A stretch of DNA of 64,000 nucleotides from Diphasiastrum complanatum. Its lineage: Eukaryota; Streptophyta; Lycopodiopsida; Lycopodiales; Lycopodiaceae. Location of the stretch: contig CM055096.1 in the NCBI GenBank assembly GCA_029204225.1, positions 60,114,957-60,178,956 of the forward strand, given 5' to 3'. The notes under the pieces were generated by a model. It was given only the letters and a program-made list of their open reading frames with translations, did not search any database and was not told where the DNA came from. How positions within the stretch are numbered: the first letter of the stretch is position 1; each line of letters opens with the position of its first letter. A program made the position numbers and the translations under genes. Of the stretch, positions 32,245 through 45,000 are shown in pieces.

Positions 32245-33002
32245 AATTGCCTTGCTGATCTACTCACTAAAGCCTTGCCAAAGGCTTCATTTATCAAGTT
32301 AAGATCAGCCTTAGGAGTTGTAGATAGATGTACCATAGATGTATCAATGTAAAAATTGAGGAGTATTAGATTTTAGCAATTTTCACATGGTTTTAGCAAT
32401 TTCTTTGACATCTATGTGGATCCACACGTGTGAAATAACACTTGTAATATTCAGATCCATTGTACTTAGATTATATTTGAGTCAAATGTCAAATCTCCTA
32501 AATTGTATGAGTTATCTCCTAAATTGTAGGAATCTAGAAGGTCAACACAAACCACCAATGGATGATGTGGTAAATTAGATAGATCTTATCCAAAGTGGAT
32601 ATGGATGAGTACAATGAGTTGTCCCACACGTGATGGAAGCAATCTAGAGAGAGATTATGATGATTGTGTACTTGATCCATGATGGATCCATTGTGAGGTA
32701 ATCATTGACTTGGGAGCTATTATTGTGTTTTCACTCTCTTAAACTAATTCTTTGTGAATGAATGCTTTTTATTTGCTTAGTAAACTTATTTTTTGATAAC
32801 AAGCCATACACCTGCTATACTTCACACGTGTGAAGCCTTTGGATCATCGTTTTTTATTGTTCTTTCTTGGATTAGTAGAAATTGTCAAGTAGAAGCTAGG
32901 ATTGGATGCTAGTCTTGATATAGATTCAAGATCCTGAGCTACCAATCACTCTTATTGATCATTTTTGGATCAAAATGAGTCCTTAAACTCTGAAATTCGA
33001 CA
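32245..33002 (+). mobile_element. 3' end of a Copia G element (G1): RNase H tail and LTR
   Basis: The last ~33 codons of RNase H (ADLLTKALPK, IKLRSALGVVD) end in TAA near 32352. A purine tract AATTGAGGAG and a 639 bp LTR (32364-33002) follow. The LTR matches the G2 5' LTR (41763-42131). Confidence 0.8.
32364..33002 (+). repeat. 3' LTR of G1
   Basis: Starts TATTAGATTTTAGC (the usual TG has become TA) and ends GAAATTCGACA. It contains CACACGTGTG at 32423-32432 and 32823-32832. Confidence 0.82.
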
Positions 33003-33017
33003 CATGGTTCTCTTTTT

Positions 33018-33105
33018 GGTATGCCGATTGCCTCCAACATCATCTGCAACCATATTACCTCATTTGCTATCTTTGAAGCTGTGACATATTCAACTTTCCT
33101 ACACA
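33018..33105 (-). pseudogene. Family A RNase H scrap
   Basis: About 88 bp whose minus strand matches the family A RNase H blocks EYV..SKVANEV-WLQMMLEAIG (compare 38650-38720). An isolated fragment. Confidence 0.8.
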
Positions 33106-33224
33106 AAGAGGTGCTTAATTTAATATATACATTTGAAACTAAGTCAAATAGAACTTATGCCACATCATCAAATATCCATACATATCATAATCACGGGAGA
33201 ATAGATAAGTTTTCTTACCAAAAA

Positions 33225-33830
33225 AAAAGTTGATAGTGATATGTCACCTCATCAATTGTCTGTACATTTTAGTACCAAGAAAAAGTAAAATTTGTGAGCT
33301 TGGTCTTTAATAAACTTGTTGTCAACTTTTGGAGACAGTTTAGGAGTATTGCTCAAGAGCAACACTAGATTGTCATAAGAGGGAGAAAGATTGGATAAAA
33401 GAGACATATTAGCATATTCATCCAAGAACATACTACAACTAGCTGATTAAACAGCTGCTTGAATTCATTCAAATGATCACCGACTGAAGTTCCTTCACTC
33501 ATCTTGAATGACATATGTTGTTTTGTACAAACTAGTTAATATGTCCCATGCTTTAGAGAATAGTTAGGAACGTGAGCTATTTGCAAATCTTTTAGATTTA
33601 GAGATATGATAACTAAGACTTTGCCATCTTTTGCTTTCCAAGCCGTCAACAATTCAGGTTTTGCCTGTTTGTCTATTGAATCGTTGAATCTGTATCTCCA
33701 TAATTCTTTTTCTATCAATACCATCTTCATTTTGAACTTCCACATATGGAAGTCATCACCTGTTGAACTTATTGATCAACCATATTTCTGAGGTTGAACC
33801 TTCCATGATTAAAAAACAATCTAAGAATGG
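33225..33830 (-). pseudogene. gag: Copia gag fragment (element H)
   Basis: Reads WKFKMKMVLIEKELW, then WKAKDGKVLVIISLNLKD, HGTYWLV and HMSFKMSEGTSVGDHLNEF, the N-terminal half of a Copia gag. Stops and frameshifts are present near 33535 and further left. It lies just left of its own primer site. Decays into unreadable sequence below 33300. Confidence 0.78.
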
Positions 33831-33863
33831 TAATAATCATCAATTAATCGATAATTTGAATCT

Positions 33864-34131
33864 GCTTTGATACCACCTTGTTGGTGTTTGCTGGCACAAT
33901 AGGAAATCTACACAAAACAAGAAAACAATGAGTACTATAAAGGATTGAATTTAGACTATTACTTAGATCATTTATCTGAGAAAAAGTCAAATGTAATCCA
34001 TCACTTTCATTTTGCTCATAGCAATGTCATATTTTTATAATTCATTTTTTATCACATACACTAGAAATTAGTTAATATGAAAGAGTCAAATGTAGGTAAT
34101 TAAAATTCTCAAATCCTAGGAAGGTGTGTAG
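33864..34131 (-). repeat. Primer site and partial LTR of element H
   Basis: GCTTTGATACCA (33864-33875) is the reverse complement of TGGTATCAAAGC, a one-base variant of the usual site. The sequence right of it should be the H LTR (minus), cut by A2 at 34132. If so the rest of the LTR begins after 39848. I could not confirm this from a second copy. Confidence 0.6.
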
Positions 34132-34942
34132 TGTCAGAAATGGTGAACTCTTGCAACTTTGTTGCAGCACGAACAAGACATGCAGGTCAAACAATTCGTG
34201 ACAGTCAATATGACTTTGACTCGAAGCACGAACGAGAACAATTTGTGACAGTCAACGTGTCTTTGACTCAAAGAACGAACGATTCGCGAATCAATCGCGA
34301 ATCGCAAACACACCTCCAGGACCGCAAAGCCGAAAACGGGACGCGAAACAAAAAATACAAAAATAACGAAAGCAAATGGGAGATTACAAAATAGATGAAG
34401 GAAAATCTATCACGCTGCCAGTTGGCAGCTCAACGGGCTTCACGCCCAGCTGAAACGAGTAGCAACGACACAAACTCTAACTAGTTAATTAGTGTTAACT
34501 TGCGATGTGATTCGATGTTTAGCTATCTTGTAAACTCCACATAGTGGAGGTATAAATGATCCTCTCTGGATCATAATTAAGAAGTTAATACAGAGATCTG
34601 TAAGAGACAGAGAGAGACATAGTGAATAGAGTAAGAAAGAAAAGATCCCATAGCTATGCATGAAAGTCTGCCAATGAGCAGAACACAGCTCATTACGCCA
34701 ATGCTGACAAGTTCACTCTAAACTAAAACTGATAATTCAGTCACTCTGTTTTCGTGCATCTTGTCTTGTGCTATATATCATGATTGCTAGAATAGAATAT
34801 GTTCTATGATGCATAGTCGAGTGTCTGGGATCCTATAAGGGCTTCTGCACAAAAGAAAATTAAAAGACAGAAAATTGTTCGCGATAAAGAAGACGAAGTG
34901 AGGACGAACACGAATCAGTCCCACACACATGCTCCCGCGACA
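34132..34942 (+). repeat. 5' LTR of A2 (811 bp)
   Basis: TGTCAGAAATGG...CTCCCGCGACA, next to the primer site. It has TATAAAT at 34551-34557 and GATTCGCGAATC at 34281-34292. It lacks a ~20-base piece (near 34690) present in A1 and the 3' LTR. Confidence 0.94.
34551..34557 (+). promoter_or_regulatory. TATA box of the A2 5' LTR
   Basis: TATAAAT in GGAGGTATAAATGATCC. The same place holds TATAAAT in the 3' LTR (39437-39443) and TATAAAC in A1 (2040-2046). Confidence 0.55.
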
Positions 34943-34954
34943 TGGTATCAGAGC
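34943..34954 (+). other. Primer-binding site of A2
   Basis: TGGTATCAGAGC abutting the 5' LTR. Confidence 0.93.
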
Positions 34955-35007
34955 CAACAGGTTGTTACTACTGATATCCCAACAGTGATTCTTTCAGACA
35001 ACATAAT

Positions 35008-35930
35008 ATGGCTACGACAATCCAGACCAGAGTAGCAATCAGTCTCGATGGCACAAATTACAGAATCTGGAAATTCAAAATCAAAACACTCTTGAAGGAC
35101 AAAGGCATCTAGTCAGTGACCGAGCTCTTAGAGGTGCAGCCTCCAGAATGAGACCTGAGGAGAGTTGAATGGATCAGAAAGGATGAGCGAGCAATGACGA
35201 TCATCGTTTTGTCCATAAATGAAGATCTACTCATGCATATTGAAGATTGTGAAAGCAGCCATGCAGCATGGGAAAGATTAAAGCAGAAGTATGATGTGAG
35301 GACTGCAGCTTCAGTCATGCACCTTCACAATCAGCTGCAATCAATACGGTGGAATGGCAACCAGTTGGATCAGCACGTTGAGAAGATCATAATGATCTTT
35401 GCTCAACTTGTTGCATCAGGATAGGAGCACCAGGTCCCAGCACCACAGCAGCTGATGTACTTCATGAAATCTCTACCGATGTCCTATCAGCCGCTGAGAA
35501 TGCTCATACTGAGTCTACCAGATATGACATTCGACAAAGCAGTCAGTCTTTTTGCTGATGAGAGACTGATGAGAGACGAAGGAGAGGGAAGCAGTGATCA
35601 AGAGAAGGCTCTCTTCACGAAAGACAAGAAGAAGAACAAAAACAAGCCAAGATTCGAGAAGGCAAAATTCTCGAATCAACAATCTTCTTCCTACGATCAC
35701 TGCCACAAACTAGGCCATACAGCCAACAAATGCTGGTTCAATCCAACAATACCTTGCATGCACTGAAAGAAGAAAGGGCATTCTGCACACGACTACAGAT
35801 TCAACCCAAAAAAAAAAAAACAAAGCTGAAAAAACAAATGTTGTAGAATTTTCCAAAGATGCAGAAAGAGGAGACAAAGCTTTCACAATACTCGCCGAAG
35901 ATTCGACAAGCTACTCCGAACATGACTATG
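35008..35930 (+). pseudogene. gag: Copia gag (A2), broken
   Basis: The ATG at 35008 (MATTIQTRVAISLDG) is conserved in A3. It reads NYRIWKFKIKTLL, a stop near 35109, then WIRKDERAMTIIV, SHAAWERLKQKYD and MHLHNQLQSIRW. After a TAG near 35422, YFMKSLPMSYQPLR and FTKDKKKNKNKPR follow. Two zinc knuckles are expected. In the first, the opening Cys is Tyr (YDHCHKLGHTANKC). In the second, the second Cys is a stop and the last Cys is Tyr. A3 keeps both knuckles. Gag packages the RNA and forms the particle; this copy could not. Confidence 0.92.
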
Positions 35931-35932
35931 AT

Positions 35933-36961
35933 GTGGTCATCGATTCAGGAGCAACATCTCACATAACCTGCAACAAAAAGATCTTGTGCAAACTCAAAAA
36001 TGACAGAGAGGTGATTCTAGGCGATGAAAGTAGACATGATGTCAAGGGCATCGACTCTCTACAGCTACGAACACTATCAGGCCAAGCAGAGCTGCCAGGA
36101 GCACTCTATGTGCCCTCACTCAGAAAAAATCTGTTATTTGTCTCCAAGATGGCAGATCTAGGCATTCAAGTTTTGTTCAACCGCAACACTTGCCATATGA
36201 TCGAGAAGACGACAAACAAGTTGCTGACGGTCAGATGCAGAGAAGGAAACCTCTACCAGGCCAAAATAATCAGCAACTATGATAGCATATTAAATGCTTC
36301 AAAATACGAAGATCAGCTCTGGCATAGGAGATTGTATCATCTGAACATGTGGAGCCTGTACGACATGAGCACAAAGGACATTGTCACAGGTCTCAAAATA
36401 TCAAGTCCCAAGGCTGAGTTCTGCGAAGCTTGTCAGAAAGGCAACCAACATCGGAATCCATTTACACACAAAGGAAGAAGAGCCAAGGAAGTTCTTGAGC
36501 ATGTCCACTCTGATGTGTGTGGACCGATGAAAACAGATTCGCTCTCAGGTTCAAAATATTTTTTGACGTTCATAGATGATTACAGTCGAATGACCATGAT
36601 CTACTACTTAAAGAAGAAATCCGAAGTATTTGATTCTTTCAAGAAGTTCGTGGCATTCGCGGAGCGACACACCTCAAAAAGGACACAGATCCTTAGATTT
36701 GACAATGGAGGTGAATACCAAAGCACAGAATTCTCAAGATTCTGCGAAGAACAGGGGATTGAACACCAGTTCACTCCTGCATACACACCAGAATACAATG
36801 GTGTGACAGAAAGAAAAAACAGAACACTAGTCGAAGGAGCCAGATGCATGAAGGCACAAGCTCAATTGCCAGGCCAATTATGGGCCGAAGCAATAGCTGC
36901 AGAACACATCAACAACGACAATGCTGGAGCACAAAACATCGTACGAGATGTGGACAAGTAG
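35933..36961 (+). pseudogene. pol: Copia protease and integrase (A2)
   Basis: 342 open codons. Protease VVIDSGATSHIT opens the frame; the listed start at 35933 lies inside the protein. LPGALYVPSLRKNLL and GNLYQAK follow, then LWHRRLYHLN and FCEACQKGNQH (the complete H-H-C-C set). The integrase core has VHSDVCGP (Asp), TFIDDYSRM, RFDNGGEYQS (Asp) and PEYNGVTERKNRTLVEG (Glu), so the DDE triad is complete. The frame is lost near 36900, where about 30 bases of the QNRATT/AYEMW region are scrambled. Confidence 0.93.
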
Positions 36962-38968
36962 AAAGCCTGATTTGTCATACGCACGAGTGTTTGGATGTGC
37001 AGCATACAAGCACATTCCAAAGGAAACGAGAAGCAAGCTTGACGACAAATCCGAGCAAAACAATCATGATTGGCTACTCGAATGGAAGACATGTGTACAG
37101 ACTCTACAATCCAACTAGGAAGAAGGTTGTTTCGAACAGAGATGTGAAGTTCGAGGAGTCCACATTCCCTGGACTGAAAGACGAAAGAGGCCATGAGATC
37201 TTCACACTGCTACCTATTCAAGAGGGAGATCGAGGACAGTCATCAAATCAGAATGCAGGATCCCAGACTCCAGAGCAGTAGGAAACAGAGGATCGATTAC
37301 ATGAACAAGAAATGTTTGAGCAGCGATGAAACGAACCTCAAAGGTCAACTAGACAAAGAAGACCTCCAGACCGCTATTTTGACAATCTTCAATGGAGCGA
37401 GGACATGCAGTTGAGTATTGCAGCTCTATCCAGAGTCCATAGGAAGAATTCTTGAAACAGGCAATGTCAGAAGAGATTGAGTCGATGAGGCAAAACAAGG
37501 CATGGACATTAGAGCCACTGCCAAAAGACAAAAAAGTAGTCGACTGCAAATGGGTGTACAAGAAGAAGCTGAAATCAGATGGCACCATTGGCTGCTACAA
37601 AGCAAGGCTTGTCGTGAAGGGCTACACAAAGAGAGATGATGTCGACTATTTTGACACATATTCACCCACGGTCAGGATGACAAGCATAAGCCTGTTCCTT
37701 GAATACACCACACAGTACAATCTAGAAATTCACCAGATTGACGTGAAAACAGTCTTTCTCTACGGAGATCTAGAGGAGGAAATTTTCATGAATTGACCTG
37801 AAGGCTATGAAGACCTCGACAATAGACAATATGTCTATCGATTGCAAAGATGCATCTACGGTCTAAAACAGACATCACGAGCCTGGTACAAAAAGCTTGA
37901 TGGTCTTCTGAAGTCTCTAGACTTCAATCCTACTCAACCAGACTATAATGTCTACATCAAAAGAGCAGGAAAGGATTTTGTGATACTGACCATTTTTGCG
38001 GATGATTCATTGATGATAAGAAATTCCTTGATGTTGATCAAAGACACGAAGAGTCAAATTTTTGAAAACTACGAAATCATAGATCTTAGAGAAGCAACAA
38101 AATGCCAAGGGCTGGAGATCAGAAGAGATCGAACAAATGGCGAAATGCACTTGAGTTAGTCAGAATACGCCAGAAGAATGTTGAAGCAGTACCACATGAT
38201 GGATTATGAAGAGAAAGCGACACCAATGATAGCTGGAGCCAAGCTCACAAAACAAGATTGCCCAAAAATAAAAGAGGAAGAACAGAAGATGGCAGGTATA
38301 CCCTACCAAAACTTAATCGGTAGTCTGATGTACTTAACAATTTGTACCAGACCCAATCTGGCCTTCTCTGTTTACGCATTGAGCCAATTTTGTTCCAATC
38401 CTGGTCTAGCACATTGAAAAATGGCCAAACAAATCCTACATTATCTGAAGGGTACCTAGAATGTTGGATTAACTTACAAAGCTAGAAACGAAGAGAAAGG
38501 ATTTGAGCTGCATCACTACAGTGATGCGAGTTGGGCGAGCTGCAAAGATGACAACAAGTCCATTACTGGAGGATGTACGATAGCGTGCGGAGCTGCAATC
38601 AGTTGGATATGCAAAAAGCAAACCTTGGTAGCTCAATCCTCTTGCGAAGCTGAGTATGTCACAGCCTCAAAAGTGGCAAATGAGATAGTGTGGCTGCAAA
38701 TGATGTTGGAGGCAATCGATTTACCACAAGAGGGGCCAAGCACGATGATGATGGACTCTCAGAGTGCCATCTATCTATCCCAGGATCCTGTCTTCCATTC
38801 AAAGACGAAACACATTCCTCTGAAGTACCATCATATTCAAGATTTGATCTCGAAAGGAGAGATCCAGGTCCAGTTCATGAAATCAAAAAATATGATTGCA
38901 GATCTTCTCACGAAACCGCTCGACAAGCCACTCTTTACCAAGCAAAGAGAGACAATTAGGATTAAATG
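36962..38968 (+). pseudogene. pol: Integrase C-terminus, reverse transcriptase and RNase H (A2)
   Basis: Integrase tail: RKPDLSYARVFGCAAYKHIP and YNPTRKKVVSNRDVKFEES in different frames. Reverse transcriptase has [55 protein letters not shown], a TGA near 37795 and CIYGLKQTSRAWYK. The catalytic motif reads FADD instead of FVDD (~37997), a Val to Ala change at the position before the Asp pair. RNase H runs from about 38500: YSDASWASCKDDNKS, SSCEAEYVTASK, MMMDSQSAIYLS and ADLLTKPLDK. Further stops occur near 38159 and 38415. Confidence 0.92.
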
Positions 38969-38995
38969 AACAAAACTGCAAGGTTCAAGAGGGAG

Positions 38996-39848
38996 TGTCA
39001 GAAATGGTGAACTCCTGCAACTTTGTCACAGCACGAACAAGACACGAAGGTCGAACAATTCACGACAGTGAACATGACTTTGACTCGAAGCACAAACGAG
39101 AACAATTCACGATAGTCAACATGTCTTTGACTCAAAGAACGAACAATTCGCGAATCAATCGCGAATCGCAAACACACCTCCAGGACCGTAAAGCCGAAAA
39201 AGAGACGTGAAACAAAAACTACAAAAAGAACGAAAGCAAACGGGAGATTACGAAAGCAAACGGGAGATTACGAAACAGACGAAGGAAAATCTTTTGCGCT
39301 GCCAGCTGGCAGCCCAACGGGCTTCACACCCAGCTAAAACGAGTAGCAACGACACAGACTAACTAACTAGTTGATTAGCATTAACTAGCGATGTGATTCT
39401 ATGTTTAGCTATCTTGTAAACTCCAAATAGTGGAGGTATAAATGATCCTCTCTGGATCATAATAAAGAAGTTAATACAGAGATCTGTAAGAGACAGAGAG
39501 AGACGTAGCGAATAGAGTAAGAAAGAAAAGACACCATAGTTGTGCATGAAAGTCTTCCAACGAGCAGAACACATCGAAAGAGTAGAATGTCATTCTGCCA
39601 ACGAGCGTGACACTAACAAATTCACTCTAAACTAAAACTGGAAATTCAGTCACTCTATTTTCATGCATCTTGTCTTGTGCTGTATATCATGATTGCTAGA
39701 ATAGAATATGTTCTGTGATGCGTAGTCGAGTGTTTGGGATCCTGTAAGGGATTCCGCACAAAAGAAAATTAAAAGACAGAAAATTGTTCGCGATAAAGAA
39801 GACGAAGTGAGGACGAACACGAATCGGTCCCACGCATGCACTCCCACA
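38996..39848 (+). repeat. 3' LTR of A2 (853 bp)
   Basis: Starts TGTCAGAAATGG after AGAGGGAG and ends CTCCCACA. It is longer than the 5' LTR chiefly through a tandem duplication of CGAAAGCAAACGGGAGATTA (39232-39271) and a piece near 39578-39598 missing from the 5' LTR. Confidence 0.93.
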
Positions 39849-40149
39849 AGTAGCCCTTACTTTTCTTCCATTAAAGATGAGGTTCTAATCTTTCCTTGAA
39901 TAGAAAAATCTACACGTCGCAAGGAGGGAATATGAGGTGACATTCTGAAATAGGACATAACCGCAAGGTTTGAATATTATAATTATCATATTTAACTCTA
40001 ACTATAAAAGTATATATAAAAGTATTGCAATAAATATAAAAGTAAAAATGAATGCAAGTGAATATAAGTATTAATAATCATAAATTATTCTCATCATCAC
40101 ACAAGTCTTGACACTCCTCTAAATCTAGGTGTAAGAATAATCCTAGATT
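39849..40149. other. No gene; possibly remainder of the H LTR
   Basis: AT-rich, without coding signal. Expected to continue the target of the A2 insertion (element H LTR), but I have no second copy for comparison. Confidence 0.35.
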
Positions 40150-41668
40150 TTGATTGTGTCTCTTTGAGAATGTGAGCTACCCTCATATTCAATCTCCTAT
40201 TTTTCTAGTTCTATCTCATCCAAACGTGGAGGTCTCAAACCCTCAATATGGCTTTGTAAGATCGTAGGAATATCATCATTTGCAATTGTATTTTATTTTC
40301 CCGTCATTTCCATATAATTTGGAGCTTGAATGAGTGGTTTAGATTCTTCCAAAATCTCAAAATTAGTTCGTCGTGTGTATCCAATGTTACAATATGTTTT
40401 CCTTCAAACAGACATCGTTTTCTTGCATTAAGTTGGATCACATACCACCATCTTGGGTCTATTCGATCTGGATGAAATATAAACTGCCAAAATATTAAAA
40501 GATTAAGTTAGTCTTATAAGATCGATAATTAAATAAGACACTGAGAATATTAATGACATTGGGATTGTAGAGTCTCACCTTTTTGCAAATTCATGGCAAT
40601 ACTAAAGTGTCATGAGAGTCCATCAATATACATTTTGTTGAGTTGATTTGAAAAAAAATTCAAATCGTGGCGTTGCTTCCACAATAGATGACCTTAAACC
40701 ATTTTACGTCAAAAATAAAGTATTTGTCGTTAGTCTTGTAATCGACTTCATAAATATGTTGCAATGTGCCGACATATTCTAGGTCGCCTGAAATGACATT
40801 CACGTCCCTTGCACTAGAATGAATCTCTTGTTGAAAGTTGGCCATTAAACCACAATTATATGTGCGTCACTTGTTGTCAATACATGGCCCATGGCAGTGT
40901 ATGATTTATACTTAAACACTCAAAAAAAAAAATTGTATAAATTGAAATACTATTTATAAATTGAGTAGTACAAAAACAAAACTTCACAAAGACAATACTA
41001 CACTAACCATCCACGCACATCCACGAACAAATTCTCATTCTAATTCGGTCACTTCTTCTCTATTTTCTAATTCTTTTAGCATCCTATCAAGAACCCATTC
41101 ACGAGTGCATTTTGAAGGTAAAGGCTCCAAAGGTTCGTCGTTCTCCAACACTATCCTTCTTCTTCGATTGATATGTCTTCTTCGTTTCAATGTTATGTTT
41201 CTTTCCTTTTTGGCTTCTTTATACCTTGAAGTCCACTTTTCCATATGTCCACAATTATATATTATGAACGTGTCAATTTTTTTCATTAAATTGAGATGAA
41301 TGTCTCTTTTCCACACTATTTCCTTGTGGTACTTTACCCTTAACACATTCATCTTCTTCTTCACACCACATTTTTGGACTTGCAGGATGCAATTGTGAGA
41401 TTATTTCGGTGATATAGAACAAAGATTCTTGTACAAGCAAACCTTTTGCAATGCTACCTTCTAGCCTTGCTTTTTGTGTCACAAAGCCCTTCAAAACTTT
41501 CATAAAATAATCAATGTAGAACATCCATCTCGTGTGCACAGGTCCTACAATTGATACTTCTTCGACCAAATGCACTAGAAGATGAACTTGTATATCCAAA
41601 ACGGAAGTTGGAAAATCTCTTTCCACCAAACATACCATTTCGATCATTTGGATTTTCATGGAAAGCAA
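40150..41668 (-). pseudogene. CACTA (En/Spm) transposase relic with DUF4218 and DUF4216 domains
   Basis: From 41668 the minus strand reads FPTSVLDIQVHLLVHLVEE, GPVHTRWMF and KARLEGSIAKG, the hallmark order of DUF4218 in plant TNP2-type proteins. Near 40840-40660 it reads SSARDVNVISGDLEYVGTL, HIYEVDY and FDVKWFKVI, typical of DUF4216. Around 40495-40390 IHPDRIDPRWWYVIQL follows, the C-terminal ...D..W.VV block. A tail with RPPRLDEIELE may reach 40200. The frames are broken. The TNP2 catalytic domain itself and the CACTA terminal repeats are not in the window. It is flanked by Copia pieces on both sides. Confidence 0.85.
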
Positions 41669-41762
41669 TAGTGATGAAAATCACATTCAATATTTAGCAA
41701 TTAACTTTGAAATCGCTAGTGATTATGTAGCGAAACATAAAGTATTGAATTCTCATACAGCC
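41669..41762 (-). repeat. K-type LTR scrap
   Basis: Blocks AATAGTGATGAAAATCACATT, AGTGATTATGTAGC and CCAAACA-like words align with 59278-59365 inside the K2 LTR. It lies between the CACTA relic and the G2 LTR. Confidence 0.55.
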
Positions 41763-42131
41763 TAGAGAGAGATTATGATGATTGTGTGTACTTGATCCAT
41801 GATGGATCCATTGTGAAATTAATGTTGAGAAACATTCATTTGGGAGCTGTCATTGTGTTTTCACTCTCTTAAGCTAATTCTTTGTGAATGAATGCTTTGT
41901 ATTTTCTTAGTAAACTTATTTTCTGATAACAAGCCGTACACCTACTATACTTCACACGTGTGAAGCCTTTGGATCATTTTTTTTTATTGTTCTTACTTGG
42001 ATTAGTAGAAATTGTCAAGTAGAAGCTAGTATTGGATGCTAGTCTTGATATAGATCAAGATTCTGAGCTACCAATCACTCTTATTGATCATTTGTGGATC
42101 AAAATGAGTCCTTAAACTCTGAAATTTGACA
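41763..42131 (+). repeat. Truncated 5' LTR of G2
   Basis: Matches G1 from CTAGAGAGAGATTATGATG to GAAATTTGACA, with CACACGTGTG at 41953-41962. The left ~60 percent boundary is lost. Confidence 0.88.
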
Positions 42132-42143
42132 TGGTATCAGAGC
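42132..42143 (+). other. Primer-binding site of G2
   Basis: TGGTATCAGAGC abutting the LTR end. Confidence 0.93.
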
Positions 42144-42754
42144 CAAGTCTAAGAGCTTTGACGATGATCCAAATCTCTTCATTTTGCTAAAAGCATTGGT
42201 GCTAGAATCAACTTGAAGGAGGGTGACCTTAACCAATAGTTTACTTGTGGATTTGAAGTTCAAATTATTGTGTAAAGTTCAAGTGTACTTCTCACAAATG
42301 TGAGAGGATTCTAGAAATGTACTCTCACCATATCTTAGTGATTTTTCAATATTTGTGCTTCAAACAATTTGTGAAGAGTGAGACTACTGATTTGCTTTGT
42401 GAAAATCCATTTATCTCATTATAGATTTGATGTGGAATGGTGCTAGATGTTTGTTAAACCTCCAAATCATTGAGAGTGAGTTTTGAGGCTTATGTTTTTA
42501 GTTCAAGAGTGAGACTAAAATCCATTCTAAACACCATAGGAAGGCATTGGCACTTCCAAGAGTCAAATCCGAGTTTTTCAATTGAATAGTTTGTGTAGAA
42601 TTTGATTCCATTGTTCCTTTGAGTTTAAGATCATTGTGGATCTTACTTTTTAAGTTAAGAGAGATTCAAGAGAGTAGCCTTGAGGATAAATTCTGAAAAA
42701 GTGAATAGGGAAAGTCTTGAATAGTACATTTGTTGTACTTGTTACTAGTTAAAA

Positions 42755-44228
<1,474 letters not shown>

Positions 44229-45000
44229 GGACTATACTACCAAGATGGTAGAGGCCGAAGCCACAATTAAAAATGATGCTAAGACTGTAGCAAAGATTTC
44301 AAAACATTATCACACGATATGGATGTACCTTAGAACTCGTTAGCGATAGGGGAACCCATTTCCTTAATTAGACCATCAAGGCCATATTGTCATACTTTTC
44401 TATTACGCATCGCCAAACCACTCCATATAATCCAAAAGTGAATGGGCTTACAGAATGAGCAAACGAAATTTTGTGTACAATTTTGAATAAAGTAACGGAA
44501 ACACATTCTTCTAATTGGGATCAGAAGTTACCATCTGTCTTATGGGCATACAAAACTATCGAAAAGATCACAACTAGGCAGACTCCATACTATGTGTATG
44601 GAATGCATTCCATATTACCAATAGAATTCGAAGTTCCGATGTTTTGCATTAGTAATGAAGAGCGAATGGATGAACACGATAGTCTTCGGGAGCGATGATA
44701 TCTTTAACGGGACTGGAGGAGGATCGTCGTCTTTCATTAATTGAGACTGAATGAGTTCAGAATAAAAGAAAAGAATTTTTTGACCAATCTATTAAAAAAA
44801 TAAAAGTCAAACGAGGGGACTACGTGCTTTTGTATGTTAACAGACACATGTTGTTTCTTGAGAAATTACATACCAGATGGATGGGACCTCACAAAGTCAT
44901 AGAAGTTTTTAACAATGGATCACTTCAGCTAGCTGATCTTAAAAGACATTTTCTTGATACTCGAGTAAATGGCTCAAGGGTGAAGCACTACTATGACTAA
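44229..45000 (+). pseudogene. pol: Ty3/Gypsy integrase C-terminal half
   Basis: Reads ELVSDRGTHFLN (second core Asp), FSITHRQTTPYNPK then NGLTE (Glu). WDQKLPSVLWAYKT, TPYYVYGMHSILPIEFEVP and finally NGSRVKHYYD with a stop at 44998-45000 follow. This spacing is that of Gypsy, not Copia, integrase, and the KHYYD ending resembles Athila/Tat-type pol. There are frame breaks and stops near 44340, 44457, 44698 and later. It abuts Copia G2 protease with no LTR between, so one element was joined to the other by deletion or insertion decay. Confidence 0.85.

Larger units (their letters stand above)
34132..39848 (+). mobile_element. Copia element A2, full length with two LTRs
   Basis: 5' LTR 34132-34942, primer site 34943-34954, gag from 35008, protease, integrase, reverse transcriptase, RNase H, polypurine tract (GTTCAAGAGGGAG), 3' LTR 38996-39848. 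Flanking bases TGTAG (left) and AGTAG (right) share four of five positions, a probable target-site duplication. All coding parts carry damage, so it is not autonomous, but it is the best reference for family A here. Confidence 0.94.

Noticed and set aside
36862-37194. 110-codon minus ORF opposite A2 integrase
   Set aside because: Shadow of the plus-strand integrase; no motif of its own.
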